Of a DNA stretch of 64,000 bases, positions 45,478 through 55,818 are shown one piece after another. The notes under the pieces are model-generated. The model worked only from the letters and a program-made list of their open reading frames with translations. It had not been told where the DNA came from and made no database searches. The translations under genes were made by a program, and so were the position numbers. The DNA comes from Rhodopseudomonas palustris (GTDB lineage: Bacteria > Pseudomonadota > Alphaproteobacteria > Rhizobiales > Xanthobacteraceae), in NCBI RefSeq assembly GCF_003591005.1, contig NZ_QYYD01000015.1, forward strand, positions 1-64,000, written 5' to 3'. Position 1 is the first letter of the stretch. Every line of letters starts with the position of its first letter.

Positions 45478-46359
45478 ATGCTGAAATACATCACCGAAAA
45501 ACTCATCGGGCAGATCCTGCCGTCGGTGGTTGCCACCGTGCTCGGCGCCTATGTGGTGAACGTCTACATCGTCAAGCCGAACACGGCGCCGGCCGCGCAG
45601 GAAGCCCGCACGGATTCGGCCAGGGCCGAGCCGGCGAAGCCGGCCGCAGCGGCGCCGGCGATGAGCGCAGCGATCCCCGACCCCGAGAAGGCCGACTTCA
45701 TCAAAGCCGATCCGGGCAAGGCAGAGTCGAAGGCCAGGATCGCCGACAAGCCGTCGCTGCGACACACCATGACGCGTGACAAGGCGTCGGCCGACAAGCT
45801 CGCCTCCGACAAGGCGGCTGCCGAGAAGGCTTCAGCCGACAAGGCGCTGGCCGAAAAGGCTGCCGCCAAGCCCGCCGTTGCGACCGCCGCGTCCGAGCCC
45901 AAGGCGGCGGACGAGCGCCGCGAAGCCGCACGCGATGCCAACGACGTGGTCCGTGCCGCGGTCGAGCGGCTGCGCGCCGCCGAATCGAGCAAGCCTGCGA
46001 TGGATGTTGCAGTCCGCGCGCCCGAGGCGCTGAAGGCGCCGGAGACGGTCAAGGCCGCCGAGCCGCCGAAGACCGAAGCACTGCGGGTTCAGGAACCGCC
46101 GCGCAGCACCGGCGCACTGCAGCCGCTGCCGCCCGCGGTGAACGTCGCCGGGCCCCCCGTGAATGCGACCGCCGGAACCAGCATCATCGCCGACGCGCCC
46201 GCGCCGCGGACAGTGGATGCGAGCTACGACGCGTCGCGCGTCACCCCGCCGGCCGACATCCCGACCGCGATCGAATCAGTTCCGGTTAAGAAGCCATCGG
46301 TGGTCGACGACGTGCTGTTCGGCGCCAAGTCGGTGTTCCACGCGGTGCTGCCGCGTTAG
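45478..46359 (+). CDS. Ala-rich membrane-anchored protein with KASADK repeats
   Basis: 293 residues, not a family I recognise. One N-terminal membrane segment (ILPSVVATVLGAYVVNVYIV, about 13-32), then an Ala/Pro/Lys-rich region with tandem heptad-like units KASADKLASDKAAAEKASADK and variants (about 100-130), a charged helix (ERREAARDANDVVRAAVERLRAAES) and a Pro-rich tail. It probably faces the periplasm as an extended or coiled-coil linker. Confidence 0.75.
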   Translation: MLKYITEKLIGQILPSVVATVLGAYVVNVYIVKPNTAPAAQEARTDSARAEPAKPAAAAPAMSAAIPDPEKADFIKADPGKAESKARIADKPSLRHTMTRDKASADKLASDKAAAEKASADKALAEKAAAKPAVATAASEPKAADERREAARDANDVVRAAVERLRAAESSKPAMDVAVRAPEALKAPETVKAAEPPKTEALRVQEPPRSTGALQPLPPAVNVAGPPVNATAGTSIIADAPAPRTVDASYDASRVTPPADIPTAIESVPVKKPSVVDDVLFGAKSVFHAVLPR

Positions 46360-46744
46360 AGGTTGTGTTCTGGCGGTGTCGGAGCCGCCATTGAGACGTC
46401 TCCAAGCACAGCCTCATGGTGAGAGGCGCGAAGCGCCGTCTCGAGCCATGAGTCCCTCATGCAGTGTGGCAGCATCCTTCGAGACGCCCGGCTTTGCGGG
46501 GCCTGCTCACAGCCTGACCGAAAACGCGCCCTTCAGATTTAGGCACTTTCGTTTCCACGCGTCATGCCCGGCCTTGTGCCGGGCATCCACGCCTTGTTGA
46601 CGGAAATGCTGAAAGGCGTGGATGGCCGGGACAAGCCCGGCCATGACGGAATTCGTGAGCAAACCCACCGATAATAGCGGCCGAAACGCAAAACGCGGGC
46701 GCAAGGCCCGCGTCTGGAAACAGATCGTAGAAGCTGGCTGAAGA
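46360..46744. repeat. 385-base gap: inverted copies of dispersed repeats
   Basis: 46399-46503 is the inverted form of the composite element at 40607-40711 (GAGGCGCGAAGCGCCGTCTCGAGCCATGAG ... ATCCTTCGAGACGCCCGGC in pieces). 46515-46648 includes GCGCCCTTCAGATTTAGGCAC, also seen near 234, and the long palindrome CGTCATGCCCGGCCTTGTGC ... GGACAAGCCCGGCCATGACG. The rpsU terminator is at 46690. Confidence 0.78.
46690..46713 (-). terminator. rho-independent terminator of rpsU
   Basis: Minus strand: ACGCGGGC, loop CTTGC, GCCCGCGT followed by TTTGCG (46713 down to 46690). It is about 30 bases after the rpsU stop. Confidence 0.88.
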
Positions 46745-47035
46745 TCAGCGCGGGCCGCGCGGCGCACCGGCGCCAGCGCCTGCAGCGCCCGGGCGACGGT
46801 CGGCGCCGAAAGCCGGCTTCGGCTTCATCGGCAGCAGGCCTTCGCGCTGCAGCTTCTTGCGGGCCAGCTTGCGGGCGCGGCGAACGGCCTCGGCCTTTTC
46901 GCGGGCCTTCTTCTCGGACGGCTTCTCGTAGTGGCCGCGGAGCTTCATCTCGCGGAAAATGCCCTCGCGCTGCATCTTCTTCTTGAGCGCCTTGAGAGCT
47001 TGATCGACGTTGTTATCGCGAACGAGAACCTGCAC
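46745..47035 (-). CDS. rpsU: 30S ribosomal protein S21
   Basis: 96 residues: the S21 core [47 protein letters not shown] in pieces, plus a long basic and Gly/Ala/Pro-rich C-terminal tail (about 66-96), which is typical for alphaproteobacterial S21. It helps early mRNA binding on the 30S subunit. Confidence 0.96.
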   Translation of the reverse strand: MQVLVRDNNVDQALKALKKKMQREGIFREMKLRGHYEKPSEKKAREKAEAVRRARKLARKKLQREGLLPMKPKPAFGADRRPGAAGAGAGAPRGPR

Positions 47036-47309
47036 GCGGCATCCTCTTTGACATGGACCGATTTGTTGGGTCGGATTTGAATTTCTGAAAAAGGCGGGAC
47101 CGACAAACGGCCAGGCCCTCAGCCTTGAGCGCGCGGATATATCAGATCGGTGTGGGCATGTCCACAGGGCCCGGCGGGGCCTCTGGGTAACTCGTCACCG
47201 TTGAAAGATCTTTCCGAATCTTTTCTGGTGGAACCCGGCGGAACACCGGCCCACTCGGCTCCTGATTTCACGGGGGCGGATCAAGAATTGCCACAGAGGA
47301 GCGCCGAAC

Positions 47310-48032
47310 ATGAACTTGCAGAAGTATGCAGCCGAATTTATCGGCACGTTCTGGTTGACCTTCGCGGGATGCGGGAGTGCCGTGATTGCGGCGGGCTTCC
47401 CACAGGTCGGCATCGGTCTGGTTGGCGTGTCGCTCGCCTTCGGCCTCAGCGTGATCACCATGGCGTATGCGATCGGGCACGTGTCCGGAGCGCATCTCAA
47501 CCCGGCTGTGACCCTCGGTCTGGCCGCGGGCGGCCGGTTTCCGCCGGGACAGATCGTTCCCTACATCATCGCTCAAGTCGTCGGTGCCGTCGTTGCCGGC
47601 GCCGTCTTGTACGTGATCGCAAGCGGCACTGCAGGTTTCGATCTTGCCAAGGGGTTCGCCTCGAATGGCTACGGCGCGCATTCGCCGGGCGGCTACAGCC
47701 TGACAGCCGCCCTGGTCAGCGAAGTCGTGATGACCATGATGTTTCTGTTCGTCATCATGGGCGCCACCCACGGCAAGGCACCGGCCGGGTTCGCGCCGCT
47801 CGCGATCGGGCTGGCGCTGACGCTGATCCACCTGGTCAGCATTCCGGTCACCAACACGTCGGTCAACCCGGCGCGCAGTACCGGCCCGGCCTTGTTCGTC
47901 GGCGGCTGGGCGATCCAGCAGCTCTGGCTGTTCTGGGTGGCGCCGGTGATTGGCGGCGTTCTTGGCGGGTTGCTGTATCGCTGGCTCAGCCCCGATACGC
48001 CCTCCGGCATCATCGAGGGCAATCGGAGCTGA
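47310..48032 (+). CDS. aqpZ: aquaporin Z
   Basis: 240 residues, six helices plus two half-helices with the NPA boxes in [12 protein letters not shown] (about 63) and [14 protein letters not shown] (about 185). The narrow-pore residues (Phe, His, Thr/Arg; Arg after the second NPA) fit a water channel and not a glycerol facilitator. Good AGAGGAG site before the ATG. Confidence 0.95.
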   Translation: MNLQKYAAEFIGTFWLTFAGCGSAVIAAGFPQVGIGLVGVSLAFGLSVITMAYAIGHVSGAHLNPAVTLGLAAGGRFPPGQIVPYIIAQVVGAVVAGAVLYVIASGTAGFDLAKGFASNGYGAHSPGGYSLTAALVSEVVMTMMFLFVIMGATHGKAPAGFAPLAIGLALTLIHLVSIPVTNTSVNPARSTGPALFVGGWAIQQLWLFWVAPVIGGVLGGLLYRWLSPDTPSGIIEGNRS

Positions 48033-48056
48033 CTTGTGCTGATCGCGGCGGATGCA

Positions 48057-49166
48057 TCACGTCTTGGGTGATGTGTCCGCCTCGACGACGGTGACGTGAC
48101 CCATCTTGCGGCCGGGCAAGGCGGCGCGCTTGCCGTAAAGATGCACGGTGGCGCCCGGCACCGTCAGCCATTGCGCATAGTCGTCGACGTCGTGGCCGAT
48201 CAGATTGGTCATGGTCACGGTGCCGTGGCGCAGCGGCTGCGCCAGCGGCCAACCGGCGATTGCCCTGATGTGCTGCTCGAATTGCGACACCGAGGCGCCG
48301 TCCAGCGTCCAATGCCCGGAATTGTGCACCCGGGGCGCGACTTCGTTGACCAGAACCCGGGTCCCGTTGCCGTCCTGCACCACGAACATCTCGACGCCGA
48401 GCACGCCGACGTAGCCCAGCGCGTCGGCGATCCTGGTGGCGATCCGCCGCGCTTCCTCGGCGATCGCGTCGCTCACCGCCGCCGGGGCGCGGGAGGTTTT
48501 GAGGATGTGGTCGCGGTGCTCGTTGTCGGTGACGTCGTAGCAGACCACCTGGCCATCGGCGCCGCGCGCGGCGATCACCGAGACTTCGCGCTCGAACGGC
48601 ACGAAAGCTTCGAGAATCGCGGCACGGGTCTCGAGCCGCTGCCACGCCGCCTCGGCATCGTCGCCCTCGCGCAGCATCGCCTGACCCTTGCCGTCATAGC
48701 CGAACCGGCGGGTCTTGAGCACGGCGGGCAGGCCGAGCTTGGCGATCGCGGCGCGCAGCGACTGCGGCGAGGTGACGTCGGCATAGCCGGCGGTACCGAT
48801 GCCGAGCTTGCTGACGAAATCCTTCTCGCCCAGCCGGTCCTGCGTGGTTTCCAGGATCTTGTAGTCCGGCAGCACCGGCGTGCGGGCGGCCAGCACCAAA
48901 GCGGCCGAGGCCGGTACGTTCTCGAACTCGTAGGTGATGACGTCGACGTCGGCGGCGAACATCTCCAGCGCCTCGACATCGGCATATTCGGCGCAGGTTG
49001 CGTTCTGCACGACGTCGAACGCCGGCGAATCCGGATCCGGCGAGAACACATGGCAGCGCAGGCCGAGCCGCGCCGCGGCCAGCGCCAGCATCCGGCCGAG
49101 CTGGCCGCCGCCGAGAATGCCGATGGTATCGCCGGGCTTCAGAACCTTCTGGGTCGGACCGCTCAC
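48057..49166 (-). CDS. purK: N5-carboxyaminoimidazole ribonucleotide synthase
   Basis: ATP-grasp enzyme of purine synthesis: AIR + ATP + bicarbonate to N5-CAIR. 369 residues; [17 protein letters not shown] at the N-terminus, [12 protein letters not shown] (about 150) and [17 protein letters not shown] (about 268). GTG start at 49166 overlaps the purE stop (GTGA), so translation is coupled; an in-frame start at 49217 would lie within purE. Confidence 0.95.
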   Translation of the reverse strand: MSGPTQKVLKPGDTIGILGGGQLGRMLALAAARLGLRCHVFSPDPDSPAFDVVQNATCAEYADVEALEMFAADVDVITYEFENVPASAALVLAARTPVLPDYKILETTQDRLGEKDFVSKLGIGTAGYADVTSPQSLRAAIAKLGLPAVLKTRRFGYDGKGQAMLREGDDAEAAWQRLETRAAILEAFVPFEREVSVIAARGADGQVVCYDVTDNEHRDHILKTSRAPAAVSDAIAEEARRIATRIADALGYVGVLGVEMFVVQDGNGTRVLVNEVAPRVHNSGHWTLDGASVSQFEQHIRAIAGWPLAQPLRHGTVTMTNLIGHDVDDYAQWLTVPGATVHLYGKRAALPGRKMGHVTVVEADTSPKT

Positions 49167-49651
49167 GCCGCGCCCTCCGGGCGATCCGCGATCGCGTCGG
49201 TCTGCTTGGTCCGCCACGCCGACAGCCGCTTCGCCAAAGCCTCGTCGCCGAGCGCCAGGACGCTGGCGGCGAGCAGCGCCGCATTGATGGCGCCGGCTTT
49301 GCCGATCGCCAGCGTGCCGACCGGAATGCCGGCCGGCATCTGCACGATCGAATACAGCGAATCGACCCCGGACAGCGCCTTCGACTCGACCGGAACGCCG
49401 AAAACCGGCAGCTCGGTGAGCGCCGCGGTCATCCCCGGCAGATGCGCGGCGCCTCCGGCCCCGGCGATGATCACCTTGTGACCAGCGGCCTTCGCGCCTT
49501 TGGCGAAGCCATAGAGGCGGTCGGGCGTGCGATGGGCAGAGACGATCCGGGCCTCATGGGCAACGCCGAGCGCGGTCAGGGTCTCGGCGGCGTGCCGCAT
49601 CGTGTCCCAGTCCGACTGGCTGCCCATGATGATCGCAATAGGGGCTGTCAT
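49163..49651 (-). CDS. purE: N5-CAIR mutase, catalytic subunit PurE
   Basis: 162 residues; converts N5-CAIR to CAIR. Class I PurE motifs GSQSDWDTM (about 10), SAHRTPDRL with the catalytic His (about 38-46) and [17 protein letters not shown] (about 63-79). First gene of purE-purK. ATG 49651 chosen; the frame stays open upstream over the antisense of the diguanylate cyclase gene. Confidence 0.95.
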   Translation of the reverse strand: MTAPIAIIMGSQSDWDTMRHAAETLTALGVAHEARIVSAHRTPDRLYGFAKGAKAAGHKVIIAGAGGAAHLPGMTAALTELPVFGVPVESKALSGVDSLYSIVQMPAGIPVGTLAIGKAGAINAALLAASVLALGDEALAKRLSAWRTKQTDAIADRPEGAA

Positions 49652-49768
49652 TCGAGCGATTCTTTCGCGAATCCAGAAACATAAGAGGGGGGAATATAGA
49701 GCCGGCCGGCACTGCGGCCAAGGCGCCGGGAATGCACTATCCTTTCTTGGTGAAGACCGGCAAGGGTT

Positions 49769-50515
49769 GTGGTGGTTCTCACGTTGATTCTGATGAAAAA
49801 GACGCCCCCCCGATCTCCGGCGGCGCGGCCACCCGGCCGCAAGACCCGGGTCAACGCCACCGCCAAGCAGCCGGCGCGCGCCGCCAAGGCGCCGCGCAAG
49901 CCGGCGCCGTCCACCCGCGGCGATTCGGCACGAGCCGCTGTCAGCCCTGAGGCAAGGATTCGGCGGCTGAAGGCGCAGCTCGCCGCGGCACTGGCTCAGA
50001 TCGACGAGCTCCGCGCCTCTGCGGATACCGATTACCTGCTGGGGATTGCCAACCGCCGCGGTTTCGAACGCGAGCTCGACCGGGCACTGGCCTACATCCA
50101 GCGCTATGGCGCCGGCGGGGCGCTGATCATGCTCGACGTCGACCGCCTCAAGCCGGTCAACGATCAGTTCGGCCACGCGGCCGGCGATGCCGTGCTCAAG
50201 GCGGTAGTCGAGGCGTTGCTGGGCCATGTCCGGGCCTCAGATCTGATCGGCCGGCTCGGCGGCGACGAATTCGCGCTGCTGCTGTGGAATCTGAGCGAGG
50301 CCGATGCCCGCAAGAAGGCGGCGGCGCTGGAAGAGACGGTAGATCGGCTGCCGATCCAGTTCGGCGAGCACACCGTCTCGGCGGGCGTGTCGGCGGGGGT
50401 GACCATGTTGACCTCCGGCATGAACGCCGCCGAGGCGCTCGCCAGCGCGGATCGGGCGATGTACGCCCGCAAGGCCGAGCGCCGGGCGGCCGATGGCCGG
50501 GCGGTCAGGCGATGA
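49769..50515 (+). CDS. diguanylate cyclase (GGDEF)
   Basis: 248 residues: a basic N-terminal tail (about 1-55; Lys/Ala/Pro-rich), a short coiled coil ([21 protein letters not shown]) and a GGDEF domain with intact [11 protein letters not shown] (about 160-170) and an RxxD inhibitory site (RASD) five residues before it. Likely makes cyclic di-GMP with product feedback. No sensor domain. GTG start, 49769 or 49772; ATG 49793 is also possible. The 3' end overlaps the convergent DUF465 gene by 11 bases. Confidence 0.9.
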   Translation: MVVLTLILMKKTPPRSPAARPPGRKTRVNATAKQPARAAKAPRKPAPSTRGDSARAAVSPEARIRRLKAQLAAALAQIDELRASADTDYLLGIANRRGFERELDRALAYIQRYGAGGALIMLDVDRLKPVNDQFGHAAGDAVLKAVVEALLGHVRASDLIGRLGGDEFALLLWNLSEADARKKAAALEETVDRLPIQFGEHTVSAGVSAGVTMLTSGMNAAEALASADRAMYARKAERRAADGRAVRR

Positions 50516-50711
50516 TGTCGGGCGTGATCTGATCTTCGATGAAGGAGATGCGGTCGCGCAGTGCCAGCTTGCGTTTCTTCAACCGCTGCAGCCGAAGCAG
50601 ATCCGGTGCCGGAGAATGCTGCAGCGCATCAATCGCCGCGTCGAGATCTCGGTGTTCCTGCTGCAACTTTGCGAGTTCGGCCGCAAACTCGCCTTCGTCT
50701 TCGTCGGTCAT
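50505..50711 (-). CDS. DUF465 (YdcH-like) small protein
   Basis: 68 residues: FAAELAKLQQEHRDLDAAIDALQHSP then LRLQRLKKRKLALRDRISFIEDQI, a two-helix hairpin typical for DUF465. Unknown role. ATG 50711 is chosen; the frame continues upstream without coding character. A second member of the family is encoded 400 bases away in the opposite direction. Confidence 0.88.
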   Translation of the reverse strand: MTDEDEGEFAAELAKLQQEHRDLDAAIDALQHSPAPDLLRLQRLKKRKLALRDRISFIEDQITPDIIA

Positions 50712-51119
50712 GACCTGAACAACTTGGCAAGTCCGCGGGAGCGCGGACCTTCGCGGGGGTGTGAACGATTTTAGCGGATTATCGCCGTTGCACGGGCCGT
50801 GAGCAAGCGGCACAGCTGCATCGTTCGTCGAACGAGACCTTTGACAAAACAATCGTTGCGAAGAGGTTAAGAGCTAAGAGAGGAGAGCTCCACGTAGCGG
50901 CGACACAACTGCGGCGAGACCTTGTGCGAAAGTCGACCACACCGCGCCGCATCGCGGCACGTGTAGCTTCGCACGATTACCAACCCGGCTAATCCAGAAT
51001 CGTTTCAGACGGCCGAGTAATTGTGACGCAGATATTTCAAAGCCATCGACAGCCGCGCTGAGAGATGTACACTCACTCGTCCGGATGGAATCTAGTCTCA
51101 CTCACAGAGGAGGTTTCGT
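50712..51119. promoter_or_regulatory. 408-base gap between two divergent DUF465 genes
   Basis: Both DUF465 promoters must lie here. I see only AT-richer stretches around 50830-50880 and 51000-51070 and a strong GAGGAGG ribosome-binding site for the right gene (51109-51116). No repeat family or small gene is apparent. Confidence 0.5.
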
Positions 51120-51302
51120 ATGGCACTTCAGTCGCATCTCGTTGAACTTGAACGTAAGCACAAAGTTCTAGAGTCCCAACTGCACGAAGCGCTCGCCCAT
51201 CCCTCCACCGATGACCTGCGTATCGCCGAGCTGAAACGCCGCAAACTCATGGTACGGGACGAAATCAATCGGCTGAGGCAAGGCTCCGCCACTCTCCACT
51301 GA
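51120..51302 (+). CDS. DUF465 (YdcH-like) small protein, second copy
   Basis: 60 residues: MALQSHLVELERKHKVLESQLHEALAHPSTDD then IAELKRRKLMVRDEINRLRQG. Same helix hairpin as the neighbour at 50505 but different sequence. Strong GAGGAGG site. This shorter form is widespread in Rhizobiales. Confidence 0.9.
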   Translation: MALQSHLVELERKHKVLESQLHEALAHPSTDDLRIAELKRRKLMVRDEINRLRQGSATLH

Positions 51303-51530
51303 TCCGACAGCTGCAACACATCGAATGGTCGCGATCATTCGCGCGCAAGCGCTGATCACTTCGCAACTGACGATGTCCTGCAGTACGACGTGACGGACTC
51401 CGGTCTGCGCCGTCCATCCGGGACGCTTCGGCGTCGGCGCAACGACCGGGGCTCTGCCATGTTCAGTCGGACGCAGGAGCGCGTCGGTAGGTAGTAAGCG
51501 ATCGCGAGTCTTCAGGCTCGTAGTTGTGCG

Positions 51531-52646
51531 TTACGCGCGATCGGCCGCGTCGGCCAGATCCGCCACATGGTCGGCGATCGCCAGCGATGCGGTCAGTCCC
51601 GGCGACTCGATCCCGAACAGATTGATCAAACCTGCCACGCCGTGCTCGCGCGGGCCCTGGATGACAAAATCCTGCACCGCGACGGCGGGCGGCACGATCT
51701 TCGGCCGGATCCCCGAATAGCCGGGCGCCAGCGCGCCGTCGGGCAGGCCCGGCCAATATCTGCGGATGGCCGGATAGAACCGTTCCGCCCGGTCAGGATC
51801 GACCACATAGTCGACGTGGTCGATCCATTCGACGTCCGGCCCGAACCGCGCCTGGCCGGCCATGTCCAGGGTCAAATGGACCCCCAGGCCGCCCGGCTCT
51901 GGCACCGGGTAGATCAGGCGCGAGAACGGCGCGCGGACGCCGCATGTGAAGTAGTTGCCCTTCGCCAGGTAAGCGGTCGGGATTTGCGCGGCCGGCATCG
52001 GCGCGATGGCGCCTGCCAGCGCTGGCGCATTTAACCCTGCGGCATTGATCAGCACCCGGCATCCCAGCGTCATCGGGGCCTCGCCGCCGACGTCCAGAAA
52101 GAGTCCGTCGTCCCCGGCCCTGGCCCCGAGCAGCGGCGCATGGAAGGCGAACGCCGCGCCGGCGTCCTCGGCGTCGCCGCGCAGGGCCAGCATGTAAGCG
52201 TGGCTGTCGATGATTCCGGTCGACGGCGACAGCAGGGCCGCAACGCAGGTCAGCGCCGGCTCCAGCTCACGGGCAGCCGCGCTGTCGAGCGCGGCAAGGT
52301 CGTCGACGCCGTTCGCCGCTGCATGGGCCCTGATCGCCGCGAGCTTGTCGGCTTCGGCCGAACTCGTCGCAACGATCAGCTTGCCGCAATTGCGGTGAGG
52401 AATGCCGTGGTCCCGGCAATACGCATACAGCGCCTGTTTGCCGGCGACGCAGAGCTGCGCCATCAGGCTGCCGGCGGGGTAGTAGATCCCGGCATGGATC
52501 ACTTCGCTGTTGCGCGACGACGTGCCGGTGCCGATGCCCTCGGCGGCTTCCAGAACGATGACTTCGCGTCCCGAGCTCGCCAGCCGCCGCGCGATTGCCA
52601 GGCCGACCACCCCGGCGCCGACCACGACGCACTCTACCGTATCCAT
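51531..52646 (-). CDS. FAD-dependent oxidoreductase (LhgO-like)
   Basis: 371 residues of the DAO family. N-terminal dinucleotide motif [27 protein letters not shown] in pieces (about 6-32), then [15 protein letters not shown], the signature of L-2-hydroxyglutarate oxidase-like proteins, and [10 protein letters not shown] near 320. Probably oxidises a 2-hydroxy acid, passing electrons to quinone. ATG 52646 chosen; in-frame start at 52706 is less likely. Confidence 0.88.
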   Translation of the reverse strand: MDTVECVVVGAGVVGLAIARRLASSGREVIVLEAAEGIGTGTSSRNSEVIHAGIYYPAGSLMAQLCVAGKQALYAYCRDHGIPHRNCGKLIVATSSAEADKLAAIRAHAAANGVDDLAALDSAAARELEPALTCVAALLSPSTGIIDSHAYMLALRGDAEDAGAAFAFHAPLLGARAGDDGLFLDVGGEAPMTLGCRVLINAAGLNAPALAGAIAPMPAAQIPTAYLAKGNYFTCGVRAPFSRLIYPVPEPGGLGVHLTLDMAGQARFGPDVEWIDHVDYVVDPDRAERFYPAIRRYWPGLPDGALAPGYSGIRPKIVPPAVAVQDFVIQGPREHGVAGLINLFGIESPGLTASLAIADHVADLADAADRA

Positions 52647-52815
52647 CACCGACCGCTCCGTCCCACCGCTTCGAGCAAGGCGCAGTGTTATCGGAGGATT
52701 AACCATCGAACGTCAATTGATGAAAAGCCTGCACGATCTGGACGACATGGCTGTGGTGTTTACGCGTTCAAAATGAGTCGGGGGCCAGACTCCACCGGAA
52801 AGTGTCGGGTGTTGT

Positions 52816-55500
52816 ATGGTGCCGAGGTTCTGGACGACAAGCAGCGGGGCAGCGGGAGCTGCGGCGGTGGCTTGTCTGTTCGCCTCCAGCACCGTGGGGC
52901 TGGCCGCATCCGGCTTTCAGCCGGCCGGCGCTATGGGCGACCTGGAGCCCGAGCTGGTCTGGGAGCTGCTGATCGGCGGCCTGGTGCTTGCCTGCGCCAC
53001 CAGCGCCGTCGCGCTGTGGGCGACCTCGGTGGTTCGCCGTCAGCGCCGCGCCGAGCGGCGCAAGAACATGCTGGTCGACTCGGTGCTGAACAAGCTGCAG
53101 CAGGGCGTCGTCATCACCGACGCCAAAGGCCGGCTGGTGTTCTGCAACGATCTCTATCTGCAGATGTACGGTCTCTCGCGCAGCGAGGTGCGGACCGGCA
53201 TGGACGGCCGCGATCTGCTGGCGCTGCGCCGCGCGCGCGGCATGCTCGATCTCAGCAACAAGGAGTTCCTGAAGAGCGCCGCAACGCCGGAGGGGCACAT
53301 CAGCGAACTTCCGGACGGCCGCTTCATTCAGGTCAAGTTTTCGCAGCTCGCCAATGGCGGCAAGATTTCGACCCACAATGACTGCACCGAGCTGCGAAGG
53401 ATCTCCAAGCAGCTATCGACCACCAGCCAATTCCTGGAATCGGTGATCGACAACATCCCGGTCTGCGTCGCCGCCAAGAGTATCGAGGACGGTCGTTACA
53501 TCCTGGCGAACCGTGCGTTCGAGAGGCTGTCACGGCTGCCGCGTGAGAAGATCATCGGCGCAACGGCCGAAGACCTGTATGCGCCACATTCCGCGGCCGC
53601 GATCCGGGCGGCCGACGAGGCGGCGCTGGCCTCCAGCAAGGGCGAGTATCGCTCCGAGCTGACGATCGCGTTCGGCAAGCGCGATCTCGTTCTCGCCTCG
53701 GAGCGCGTCGTCGCCCGCAACGAGCGCAACGAGCCCGAATTCATCATCGCGATGTTCGAGGACGTCACCGACCGTCTGGCGCTGGCGCGCGAGCTCGACA
53801 AGACCCGGAAGTTCCTCGAGCTGGTGATCGACAACATCCCGGTCGGGGTCACCGTTCAGAGCAGCAGCGACGGCCGCTACGTGCTGGCCAATCGCGGCGC
53901 CGAACTCATCCTCAATCGCCGGCGCGAAGACGCGCTCGGGCTGACGTCCGGCGAGATATTCAACGCAAAGGAAGCGCGTCTGATCGGCGAGCGTGACGAC
54001 ATCGCGATCCGCAAGCGCGGCCTGATGGTCGAGGAGCATCCGATCAGCACCAAAGACGGTCTGCGGCTGTTCGTGACCCGGCGCATCACCGTCGCCGACG
54101 AGGCGGGGGCCGAAAACTATCTGATCAAGACCCATGTCGACGTCACCGACCGCCGCCAGACCGAGGCCCGGATGGCGCATATGGCGTATCACGACGGGCT
54201 CACCGGGCTCCCCAACCGCCCGGCATTCCTGAAGTCCCTGTCGCAGATGATCGAAGCCTGCGACTGCTCGTCCGACGAATTCGCCGTGCTCAGCGTCGAC
54301 CTCGACGGGTTGGCGGAGATCAACGACGTGTTCGGCCACGCCATTGGCGACAAGCTGCTGGTCGAGGTCGCGCGCCGCATCGAGGCCGCCTCCAGCGGCG
54401 GGGTGGTGGCGCGGCTCAGCGGCGACGAATTCGGCCTGTTGATCGACGGCCCGCAGCCGGCTTCCGGCTACGAACTCGCCGAGCGGGTGGCGCGCGAATT
54501 CGCCGGCGGCTTCGAGATCGACGGCAAGACGGTGCGCACCGGCGTCACCACCGGCATCGCGCTGTTTCCGCGCGACGGCCGGGACGCTGCCTCGCTGCTC
54601 GCCAATGCCGGCGCCGCGCTGTTTCGCGCCAAGGGCCGCGCCCGCGGTACGATCAGCGTGTTCGCACCCGAAATGGACATGCAGATCCGCGACCGTCGCG
54701 CGCTGCATCAGGATCTGTCGAGCGCGATCCGCAACGCCGAGTTGTCGCTGCACTATCAGCCGCAGGCGTCGAGCAGCAAGGAGCTGTCCGAGCGCAACGT
54801 CGTCGGCTTCGAAGCGCTGGCGCGGTGGCGGCATCCGACCCGTGGCTTCGTGCCGCCGTCCGAATTCATCCCGCTGGCGGAAGAGAGCGGACTGATCGTC
54901 GAGATCGGCGAGTGGATTTTGCGCGAAGCCTGCCGGCAGGCGGCGGCATGGCCGAAGCCGCTGCAGATCGCCGTCAACCTGTCGCCGGCGCAATTCCTCA
55001 ACAGCGACCTCGTCAGCTTCGTGCACACCGTGTTGCTCGAGACCGGGCTGCAGCCTGGCCGGCTCGAGCTCGAAATCACCGAAGGCGTGCTGATCGAGGA
55101 TTTCGAGCGCGGTCTCTCGCTGCTGCGCCGGCTCAAGGCGCTCGGCGTGCGCGTCTCGATGGACGATTTCGGCAGTGGCTACTCGTCGCTGACCTATCTG
55201 CAGGCGTTCCCGTTCGACAAGATCAAGATCGACCGCGCCTTCATCATGAATCTCGGCCGCAACGTGCAGTCTGCCGCGATCGTACGCGCGGTGATCGGGC
55301 TCGGCCACGGTCTCGGCGTGTCGCTGGTGGCCGAAGGCGTCGAGACCCAGGAGCAGCTCGACTTCCTGGTCGACGAGGGCTGCGACGCGGTGCAGGGCTA
55401 TCTGATCGGCCGTCCGGCACCGATCGAAGATTACCCGTGGCTGGTGGGCCTGCCGCCCCGGATCGGCAGCGGTGCGACCCGCAGCCGACAGGTCAGCTGA
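52816..55500 (+). CDS. PAS-GGDEF-EAL cyclic di-GMP phosphodiesterase
   Basis: 894 residues: two N-terminal membrane segments (about 8-32 and 48-70), three PAS domains (about 83-200, 205-325, 330-450), a GGDEF domain with SGDEF in place of GGDEF and no RxxD site (about 455-615), and an EAL domain (about 625-880) with all catalytic motifs: FEALARW, NLSPAQF, EITEGVL, MDDFGSGYSS, KIDRAF, VAEGVET. Best read as a phosphodiesterase with a degenerate cyclase domain. Ribosome-binding site is weak. Confidence 0.93.
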   Translation: MVPRFWTTSSGAAGAAAVACLFASSTVGLAASGFQPAGAMGDLEPELVWELLIGGLVLACATSAVALWATSVVRRQRRAERRKNMLVDSVLNKLQQGVVITDAKGRLVFCNDLYLQMYGLSRSEVRTGMDGRDLLALRRARGMLDLSNKEFLKSAATPEGHISELPDGRFIQVKFSQLANGGKISTHNDCTELRRISKQLSTTSQFLESVIDNIPVCVAAKSIEDGRYILANRAFERLSRLPREKIIGATAEDLYAPHSAAAIRAADEAALASSKGEYRSELTIAFGKRDLVLASERVVARNERNEPEFIIAMFEDVTDRLALARELDKTRKFLELVIDNIPVGVTVQSSSDGRYVLANRGAELILNRRREDALGLTSGEIFNAKEARLIGERDDIAIRKRGLMVEEHPISTKDGLRLFVTRRITVADEAGAENYLIKTHVDVTDRRQTEARMAHMAYHDGLTGLPNRPAFLKSLSQMIEACDCSSDEFAVLSVDLDGLAEINDVFGHAIGDKLLVEVARRIEAASSGGVVARLSGDEFGLLIDGPQPASGYELAERVAREFAGGFEIDGKTVRTGVTTGIALFPRDGRDAASLLANAGAALFRAKGRARGTISVFAPEMDMQIRDRRALHQDLSSAIRNAELSLHYQPQASSSKELSERNVVGFEALARWRHPTRGFVPPSEFIPLAEESGLIVEIGEWILREACRQAAAWPKPLQIAVNLSPAQFLNSDLVSFVHTVLLETGLQPGRLELEITEGVLIEDFERGLSLLRRLKALGVRVSMDDFGSGYSSLTYLQAFPFDKIKIDRAFIMNLGRNVQSAAIVRAVIGLGHGLGVSLVAEGVETQEQLDFLVDEGCDAVQGYLIGRPAPIEDYPWLVGLPPRIGSGATRSRQVS

Positions 55501-55594
55501 TCGTCGCGGCCGGTCGCGCGACGCACCCATTTCGCGCTTCGCGGAAGCGCGGCGGATGGGCCGGCTTATCCTAAACCGCCCTTCAACCACCACC

Positions 55595-55696
55595 CGTCAT
55601 TGCCCGGCTTGTCCGGGCGACCCAGTATCGCAGACCGTTCGCGACGAACAATGAATGCACTGGGATACTGGGTCACCCGCTTTCGCGGTGATGACG
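55595..55696. repeat. palindromic repeat, 'CCAGTATCGCAG' family
   Basis: CGTCATTGCCCGGCTTGTCCGGGCGACCCAGTATCGCAG in halves, a centre, then GGGATACTGGGTCACCCGC and the end hairpin. Third copy of the family at 15938 and 30338; it lies upstream of potG. Confidence 0.8.
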
Positions 55697-55818
55697 GTCT
55701 GGTGGTGTGGCAGCGTAGCGCCTGCGCGCTACGCACTAGCAGAGTTGAGCCGCTTGCGATTGGCCGCTACAGCTTGCCGGTTATCGCCGGATGGGAAGCG
55801 GGGCGGGTCGTCCTAGGA

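Noticed and set aside
53530-55593. 687-codon frame antisense to the PAS-GGDEF-EAL gene
   Set aside because: Shadow of a gene with full EAL motifs.
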